From the NCBI GenBank assembly GCA_964505325.1, contig CAZDHT010000032.1:1-30851 (forward strand): DNA of 30,851 nt, read 5' to 3'. Each line of letters opens with the position of its first letter. The stretch's first letter is position 1. Below are positions 5,747 through 12,688 of the stretch, one piece after another. The notes beneath the pieces were generated by a model. That model saw only the letters and a program-made list of their open reading frames with translations. It ran no database searches and was not told where the DNA came from. The position numbers and the translations under genes were made by a program. Source of the DNA: CAZDHT01 sp964505325 (GTDB lineage: Bacteria; Planctomycetota; PUPC01).

Positions 5747-8371
5747 ATGACTAGGTTGCTGCTCCCCAAAGGCAGGAAGGGCTTCTCGGTCTGTGAAATG
5801 CTCATCGCCATCGCCGTGATCATGATCCTGATGGGCATGATGGCGCAGGGCTTCATCTGGGTGAAGTACCATGCCGAGGTGACGGCATTAACGGGTCGCG
5901 CGAACCATTTCGCGACCGCCCTGCAATTGTATTATCAGAATAACGGCAAGTTTCCCCGCGCCTACCCGGCGCACCTCGACGAGGATCTGGCCCCCTATAT
6001 CGAGGATTCAGAGTTCTTCTCCTGTCCCACCGACCCCACGGCGGGCGCCGCGCCTCTGAACAACTCCTACGTGACCCCGATAGGCAACGATGGCAACCGC
6101 TACGTGCTCAGCATCGACTCCAGATATGACACGTCCCGAGCGATCGTGCTGTACGCCGACGCAACTGCCGAGGTCGTGAAGAAGCTGCCCGTGCAGCATA
6201 ACGGCAACGACATAAAACCCGGCAGCAAGGTAACCGGGGGCAGTCTCGCGTTCGACGGCGGGAGCAGCATCAACCTCTCCAACACCACCGCCGTCACGGT
6301 CGTCAAATCGTTCCGGGCCGAAGACGGCACGCCGTACCATATCGTCAAGCAGGACAAGGGCAGCCAGGGTTCCCTGACAGCCGTGGCGGTCAACGTCGAT
6401 GTCATCGAGGTGGCCAACGACGCGGCGCTGACCTTTCTCCGGGGCGGCGTAGCTGACGTCAAGCTGAACCAGGACGCCGGCGAGGACTTCGTGGACGTCT
6501 CCAACCGGTCGGGCGAACTCATCGTGGATGGCAAGATCACCTACCGGGGCGACATCGTAGACGACTTTGTCGACGACAATGCCGCCGAAAACGGCCCCGC
6601 CTTCACGATCGACGACGACCACAACCTGGTGGTCGACGAGGATTGCATTGCCAACATCCGCGTGCTGGGCAAGGCCATCACGTATGGCACCGGCGGACCC
6701 GACTGCGCCGTCCAGTGCGGGGCAAAGATCGGGAACGAGAGCTGGCAATGGTTGTTCTCGGACAACGCAAGCGGCGGCGAGGTGTTCGGCGGCGAAGCCT
6801 ACAGCCAGCAGATCAGCGCCGGAACGCGCATCGCCGTGCAGGGCCGCGCCACCTATGGCAACTGGTCGGCGACGTACCAATCAACTCAACATCACCGGCA
6901 GGTGATGGTGCTGGTCAACGGCGATACACCGCCGCAGTTCGAGCCGTTCGACCATCAGCCCGAAATCACCGAGTTCTGCGCGCCCGTCATCGACGCCGCC
7001 ACCGGCCGGATCACCATCGAAGGGCACCAGGCCCTGTTCCTGTTCGAGCTGGGCACCACCAACATGCAGAGCCCGGCGGCGGACTTCCAGGACCTCGTGG
7101 TACTGGTAGACTTCGCGCGGCTCCCCAGCGGGAGCAGCGATGGGCCGGAGCCCCCCCCGGCGGACGACCCGCCCGCTCCCGAGCAGCCTAAGATCACCCT
7201 TTCGGACAACAATCTGATCAAAGTCCCGGAGGACGGCTCGCTCGGAGTGCGGGTCCTGGGCACCAGCCTGAGGAAATCGAACGGCCAGAAGGCCTCTATC
7301 GCCCTCAGCATCAAAGTGAATGACGAGTGGGACTTGCTGCGGAAGGGCCAGAAGATGTACAGCGGTTACCGGGACCGGCGCCAGGTCAGCGCCGGCTCCA
7401 CCATTGCGCTCAAGGCCAGGTCGTACCAGGGCTCGGACAGCACGTCGCATCATTCCGCCGACGGGTCGGGGCACGTGCTGACCTGCATCAAGGACGAAAC
7501 ACCATCGCGGTTCAACCCCGACAACAATCCGCCCGCCCTGGAGAGCTACATGGCCAAGGCGATGAACACCACGACCCACCAGGTGAACGTTGCGAACAAC
7601 CAGGTGCTGATGCTGTTTGAGCTGAAGGAGGAAGACGCGGACGATCCGGACGCGAGATTCCAGGATATCGCGGTGGTGCTGACGTTCACGCCAGCGTCGC
7701 TGCACGAGGCCAACACTGACGTCGACTTCGACGGGTACAGCAGCAGCAAAGACGACGAATCGATGGGCACCTACGCCCAGGCATACGCCGACCAGAACGA
7801 CTTCGATTGGGTGGCTATCCGGCAGGTAGAAGACTCGAACGGCGTGCCCGAAGATGACGGTCCGCCCCCAAACGTGAGCGGGTTGATCAACATCAATCCC
7901 AATAATAACAATGACTTCGAGTTCACCCTTGAAAAGCGAAACGGAAGCGTAATCACCCGGGACGACCTGCTCGCCTCGGACGGCCAGCTCACGTACGAGA
8001 ACGGGCCCGCCGTCCGGCTTCGCTTCAAGCCGAAAGGGAACGGGAACCAGAATTCCATGACCTACAACGGGCAGCCCTACGTGCTGCACAACAAGGACCG
8101 GTACACCATCACCTCGGACAACATGACAGTGCACCTCTACAACGACCACGCCAACGCGCCGGCGATGGGGAGATGGTGGATGCAGGTCACGGCCGTCGGC
8201 GGCACCATCATCCGGGACGCCGACGTTGACGACAGCCAAAATAACGAATATACTGAAGACGCCAATCGCGACGGGGCGCAAGGGGTAGCGGGCGGCCGCG
8301 CCTCCCGCTCTCTGGGACGCGGTACCACCGTGGGCAAGGGCCGCCGGATCAAGGCTGTGAAGTACAATTGA
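5747..8371 (+). CDS. Very large prepilin-type protein with duplicated extracellular domain
   Basis: An 874-residue protein with a class III (type IV prepilin) signal: KG|FSVCEMLIAIAVIMILMG, cleavage after Gly12, Phe at +1 and Glu17 at +5, and one hydrophobic helix (18-37). A GspG/DUF1559-like pseudopilin region follows (about 45-150: LYYQNNGKFPRAYPAHL, FFSCPTDP). Next is a beta-rich region (160-280), then two homologous domains, about 286-460 and 482-653. They share the order VxVLG, SAGT/SxIA, VLxxxDxTPxxFxP, QxLxLFEL and ADFQD/ARFQD followed by a hydrophobic strand, and are separated by a Pro-rich linker (465-481). An Asn/Asp-rich C-terminal region (710-830) and a basic tail follow. Ordinary pilins have 120-250 residues, so this is probably a minor pilin or pilus-tip/adhesive protein; that role is inference. 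Next downstream are a GGDEF protein and the GspE/PilB ATPase. Confidence 0.85.
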   Translation: MTRLLLPKGRKGFSVCEMLIAIAVIMILMGMMAQGFIWVKYHAEVTALTGRANHFATALQLYYQNNGKFPRAYPAHLDEDLAPYIEDSEFFSCPTDPTAGAAPLNNSYVTPIGNDGNRYVLSIDSRYDTSRAIVLYADATAEVVKKLPVQHNGNDIKPGSKVTGGSLAFDGGSSINLSNTTAVTVVKSFRAEDGTPYHIVKQDKGSQGSLTAVAVNVDVIEVANDAALTFLRGGVADVKLNQDAGEDFVDVSNRSGELIVDGKITYRGDIVDDFVDDNAAENGPAFTIDDDHNLVVDEDCIANIRVLGKAITYGTGGPDCAVQCGAKIGNESWQWLFSDNASGGEVFGGEAYSQQISAGTRIAVQGRATYGNWSATYQSTQHHRQVMVLVNGDTPPQFEPFDHQPEITEFCAPVIDAATGRITIEGHQALFLFELGTTNMQSPAADFQDLVVLVDFARLPSGSSDGPEPPPADDPPAPEQPKITLSDNNLIKVPEDGSLGVRVLGTSLRKSNGQKASIALSIKVNDEWDLLRKGQKMYSGYRDRRQVSAGSTIALKARSYQGSDSTSHHSADGSGHVLTCIKDETPSRFNPDNNPPALESYMAKAMNTTTHQVNVANNQVLMLFELKEEDADDPDARFQDIAVVLTFTPASLHEANTDVDFDGYSSSKDDESMGTYAQAYADQNDFDWVAIRQVEDSNGVPEDDGPPPNVSGLININPNNNNDFEFTLEKRNGSVITRDDLLASDGQLTYENGPAVRLRFKPKGNGNQNSMTYNGQPYVLHNKDRYTITSDNMTVHLYNDHANAPAMGRWWMQVTAVGGTIIRDADVDDSQNNEYTEDANRDGAQGVAGGRASRSLGRGTTVGKGRRIKAVKYN

Positions 8372-8422
8372 GGCCACGCCTGCACGGGCGCGGGACTCCA
8401 GAAGCACGGGCGGAGAGAAGAG

Positions 8423-9325
8423 GTGGCCAGAAAACACACCCTGAAACTCAGAGAACTCCGGACAATCCGGACCCGCTTCGTGGTGATCCTGGGCGGCATG
8501 GCCGCCGTCACCGTCATGATCCTGGCCTACCTGGCCATACGGGTTTTCCTGCTCACCGAAGAGAAGATCGAGTATCTCGATTTCTTCAGCCTGTGCTTCT
8601 ACGGGTCCGCCAGCTTGGCGATGACCATCGCTCAGATCGCGATCCTCCGCCAGCTCACCGTGGGCGCCGGCCGACGCATCGAGGAATTTGCCTTTACCGA
8701 CGAACTCACCGGGCTGGGCAACCGCCGATACATCGCCAGGTTCCTGTCCGAGGAGTTCCGCGAGGCACAGCTCTCCGGGAACCCCCTCTCGCTGTTGTTC
8801 GTGGACCTGGATGACTTCAAGCAGGTGAACGAAGGGCACGGCCACAAGGCCGGCGACCTGATCCTCCGCGCCGCCGGCCATGCCTTCAAAGAGGCGGTTC
8901 GCGAGGCCGACTTCGTGGGCCGGGCCGGCGGCGATGAGTTCGTCGTCATCCTGCCGGACACCGACAGCCAGTGCGCCAGCGTCGTCGCTGACCGCGTCGG
9001 CGAGCGCCTGGCTGCCATCTCCGTCACCGTCGATTCGACGGTGATCAGCGGTGTGACCGCCAGCGTCGGCATCAGCGCGTATCCGGCGAACGCGAACAAC
9101 CGCAAGGCCCTGGTGGAGGACGCCGACCGCGCCATGTTCGCCGCCAAGAACTCCGGAAAGGGCACCGTGGTAATCTCAATCGCGCGCCCCGCCGGCCCGG
9201 AGCCAAGGGCCACGGTCAGACACATCACCACGTTTGCCTCCGCGATCGCAGACGTGGTGGACCACACCAAGCAGGAAAATGCGCCCGCGCAGCAGGCCGC
9301 GCTCGAGGAAAGCCCGGATGGCTGA
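8423..9325 (+). CDS. Membrane-bound GGDEF diguanylate cyclase
   Basis: A 300-residue protein predicted to make cyclic di-GMP from two GTP. Two hydrophobic segments (about 19-44 and 54-76) anchor it; no recognisable sensor domain lies between them. The cyclase domain has DELTGLGNRR (93-102), FVDLDDFKQVN (126-136), the intact active-site GGDEF (169-173) and an inhibitory-site RxxD (R160-D163) five residues before it, so product feedback is likely. The GTG start at 8423 follows a purine-rich GGAGAGAAGAG. The last eight bases overlap the start of the GspE/PilB gene, tying cyclase and assembly ATPase together in translation. The C-terminal 50 residues are unremarkable. Confidence 0.93.
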   Translation: MARKHTLKLRELRTIRTRFVVILGGMAAVTVMILAYLAIRVFLLTEEKIEYLDFFSLCFYGSASLAMTIAQIAILRQLTVGAGRRIEEFAFTDELTGLGNRRYIARFLSEEFREAQLSGNPLSLLFVDLDDFKQVNEGHGHKAGDLILRAAGHAFKEAVREADFVGRAGGDEFVVILPDTDSQCASVVADRVGERLAAISVTVDSTVISGVTASVGISAYPANANNRKALVEDADRAMFAAKNSGKGTVVISIARPAGPEPRATVRHITTFASAIADVVDHTKQENAPAQQAALEESPDG

Positions 9326-11928
9326 CGATGGACCCGTCACCCGGTGCGACCCGAGACCCATCGGGGCGATCCTGCGCGAACTCGTCGGCCTGAGCGAGGA
9401 GGCCCTCGCCCGCGCGCTGGAAGTGCAGCGCCGCTCCAAGCAGGCCGGAAAGAACGACCCCCTCTGCGACATCCTGGTCCGCCTCGGCGCTATCACCGAA
9501 GAAGACAAAGCCCGGTGCCTGGGCGAACAGTGGGGCATGCCCTTTATCGACCTCAACGACGAGGAAATCGAGAAGGACGTGATTTCCCTGCTCCCCGAGC
9601 ATCTCCTGCGCGAGCACAAGATGCTCCCCGTCCGCATCGAAGACAGCCGGTTGATGCTGGCGATTGTGGACCCGCTGAACATCCGCGCCGTCGACGAGGC
9701 GCACATCGTGTCGGGCTACGAGATCGAGCCGCTCATCACCACCGAAGACTCGATCTTGGAGTACCTCAACCAGTTGACCGGCATGGGCACCGACGCGGAA
9801 GACATCATCGCGGACGCCACCAGGGACATCGCCATCGGCGACGTGAAGGTGACGTCGGAGGAGATGGACGAGCTGTCCATCGAGGAGCTGGCCTCGAGCG
9901 CCGAGGAAGAGCCGATCATCCGCCTGGTCAACGCGGTCATCGCCCGCGGGATCACCACCGGCGCCAGCGACGTCCACGTCCAGCCCGAGCGGGACCGGGT
10001 GCGGGTCCGGTACCGGGTGGACGGCGTTCTGCACGATGGGCCGGCTCTGCCCGGCAGGGTGGCCCGGCCGGCCATATCCCGCATCAAGGTGATCTCGCAC
10101 ATGAACATCGCGGAGAAGCGCGTGCCGCAGGACGGCCGGCTCTCTCTGCGCACTGGCGGGTCCGACTTTGACCTCCGCGTCTCGACCTTGCCGGGCATCT
10201 ACGGCGAGAAGGTCGTGCTCCGGATCGCCCGGCAGACCAAGTCGCTCACCAACCTCTCCAAGCTCGGTTTCTCCACCGAGGACCGCGCCCGGTTTGAGGA
10301 ACTCATCTCCCGGCCGTACGGCGAGATCCTCGTCACCGGCCCGACCGGCTCCGGCAAGTCGACCACGCTGTACGCGGCGTTGACGCAACTCAATTCGGCC
10401 GAGAAGAACATAGTCACCATCGAGGACCCGGTCGAGCAGAAGGTGCGCGGGCTCACCCAGATCGAAATCAACCCCCGGTCCGGGCTTGGCTTTGCCTCGG
10501 TCCTGCGCAGTGTGCTCCGGCAGGACCCGGACATCGTCATGGTGGGAGAAGTGCGCGACCGCGAGACCGCCTTGCTGGCGAGCGAGGCGTCGCTCACCGG
10601 CCACCTGGTCCTGTCCACCCTACACACCAACGACGCGCCCGGCGCCATCACCCGCCTGCTCGACATGCAGGTCGAGCCGTTCCTCATCGCGTCCAGCACC
10701 ATCGGTGTCTTGGCCCAGCGCCTGGTCCGGGTGCTTTGCCCCAGATGCCGCCAGGAGTATAAGGCCCACGCCAGCGCGCTGCAACGGCTCGGCTTCGCAC
10801 CGGCAGGGTCCGACGAAATGGTCAAGCTCTACCGTGCCACGGGCTGCACCCATTGCTCCGGGACCGGCTACAAGGGCCGCGTCGGCGTGTTCGAACTCCT
10901 GACGGTCACCGACGAGATCAAGCACCTCGTACTCCAACAGGCGGCCTCGGGCACCATTAAGGCCCAGGCTATGGAGCAGGGGATGACCACCATGGCGCAC
11001 GACGCCATCGCCAAAATCCTCACCGGCATGACGACGATGGAGGAGGCGCTGCGCGTGGTGGACGTCGAGCAGGACAGCTCCGACGGCGCCGACGTAAAAA
11101 AAAAACCTATAGCCCGGACAACGATCCCGCCGACGGTCAATAGCCACAAAGCAAAGGAAGCGCCAAACCCGGCCCCTGAGGACCCCAAGAGGGCCGCGGA
11201 GGTCATCCACGCCGCAGAGATGGCCCGGAAGGCCGCCGAGGACGCGCAAGCGGCGGCCCGCGACGCCGCCGAACGGGCCGACCAAATACAGACCAATGAG
11301 AACAAGCGCGCCGCCGGAATCCTCCAGGCGGCGGAGGCCGCCAGGAAGGCTGCCGCAGTCACCAACCAGGCGGCGAAGGCGGCCATCAAGGCGGCCGAAA
11401 ACGCGAGGAAAGCCGCTGACCAAGCCGCCGAACAGGCCGGCTACACCCAGGTCGCCGAGGACAAGCGCGCGGCCGGGATCCTCCAGACAACGCAGGCCGC
11501 CATCAAGGCCGCGGAGGACGCGCAGAGAACGGCCCACGTGGTCGCGGGCCAGTTCGGCCAGATGCAGGCGGCTCAGAAGATGCAAGCCACGGAGGCCCTC
11601 CAGGCCGCCGAAGCTGCGAAGAAGGTGGCCGAGGACGCGCTGAGGGCCGCACAAGAGGCGACTAAACGAGCGGATCAGATGCAGACTGTTGACAATCAGC
11701 AGGCGGCCGGGGCCACCGCGGCGGCGCAAGCCGCGAGGCGGATCGCCGAGGAGGCGCTCGAGGCCGCCCGCCAAGCCAGTGAGGACCAGCAAACCGCAGA
11801 GGCCGGCCAATCCAGGCTCGCAGAAAGCGGGCAAGCCGCCGAGGCCATCCAGGCGGCGAAAGCTGCGAGGAAGGTCGCCGAAGAGGCGCTCACAGCGGTG
11901 CAGGATGCGCAGAGCATCGCCCGAGAGG
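9318..11928 (+). CDS. GspE/PilB-family assembly ATPase, in frame with an alanine-rich repeat tail; runs into the gap
   Basis: Residues 1-585 are a complete GspE/PilB ATPase, the cytoplasmic motor for type IV pilus or type II secretion assembly. Two 24-residue MshEN-like motifs (14-37, 48-71) start it. Then come SDVHVQP (217-223), Walker A GPTGSGKST (341-349), Asp box TIEDPVE (367-373), Walker B DPDIVMVGEVRD (403-414), His box STLHTND (433-439) and a zinc site C474, C477, C510, C513. Normal family length is about 560-600, yet the frame continues through a run of ten A (codons 593-596) into Ala/Glu/Lys/Arg-rich helical repeats up to the 100-N gap. The ATG at 9318 overlaps the cyclase stop. After the gap the same kind of repeat continues to 15327, so the whole product may approach 2000 residues or more. 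Alternatively the tail is a separate gene and the A-run a sequence error. Confidence 0.88.
11096..11105 (+). other. Run of ten A at the ATPase/tail joint, candidate slippage site
   Basis: In very GC-rich coding DNA, ten consecutive A encode most of V593-K596 at the end of the ATPase domain. As written the frame continues into the tail. With one A fewer the frame reads K-K-N-L and stops at TAG 11110-11112 (597 residues). With one A more it stops at TAG 11141-11143 (608 residues). Both alternatives give an ATPase of ordinary length. Runs of nine or more A are known sites of RNA polymerase slippage and of phase variation; whether either occurs here is inference. Confidence 0.6.
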
Positions 11929-12688
11929 NNNNNNNNNNNNNNNNNNNNNNNNNNNNNNNNNNNNNNNNNNNNNNNNNNNNNNNNNNNNNNNNNNNNNNNN
12001 NNNNNNNNNNNNNNNNNNNNNNNNNNNNACGCGGTCGAAGCAGTCCGTCACGCGGAGGGCGTTGCCCGCGCTGCGGCCGAGAAGGCCGAGCAGATGCGCA
12101 CTGCTCAGGGCGAGAACGTCACAAAGGCCGTCCAGTCAGCAGAGGCCGCGAAAAAGGTCGCAGAGGAAGCGCTGAAGGTCGCAGCGGACGCCGCCGAGAA
12201 AAAGGAAGTTGCGGAAGCCGTCCAGGCGGCAGAGACCGCGAGAAAGGTTGCCGAAGAGGCGCTCACGGCGGTGCAGGAGGTGCAAAGCGCCGCCCAAGCT
12301 GCAACCGAGAAAGCCGAGCAGGCGCAGACCGGTGAGCACCAGCGGGCAACTGAGACCGTTCGGGCGGCGGTGGCTGCCAGGAGTATTGCTGAGGACGCAC
12401 TGAAAGCTGCACGCGAGGCCACTGAACGAGCGGATCAGATGCGGACTGTTGATAATCAGCAGGTGGCCGAGGCCACCGCGGCGGCGCAAGCCGCGAGGCG
12501 GATCGCCGAGGAGGCGCTAGAGGCCGCCCGCCAAGCCAGTGAGGACCAGCAAACCGCAGAGGCCGGCCAATCCAGGCTCGCAGAAAGCGGGCAAGCCGCC
12601 GAGGCCATCCAGGCGGCGAAAGCTGCGAGGAAGGTCGCCGAAGAGGCGCTCACAGCGGTGCAGGATGCGCAGAGCATCGCCCGAGAGG
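11661..12688 (+). repeat. Long near-identical DNA repeat flanking the gap (11661-11928 versus 12421-12688)
   Basis: The last 268 bases before the N run match 12421-12688 with only a few substitutions. The 55 bases directly after the N run (12029-12083) are identical to 13127-13181. The gap therefore sits between long recent duplications, which explains why assembly failed. The two coding copies keep the same reading frame. Confidence 0.85.
11929..12028. other. Assembly gap of 100 N
   Basis: Exactly 100 N, a conventional placeholder for unknown length. The repeat frame before it (codon starts divisible by 3) and after it (codon starts one more than a multiple of 3) would join if the true insert were a multiple of three; 100 is not, so the apparent frame change is an artefact. 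Confidence 0.97.

Noticed and set aside
6881..8881. Long minus-strand open frame opposite the prepilin and GGDEF genes
   Set aside because: A GC-driven shadow with no motif, crossing two genuine genes.
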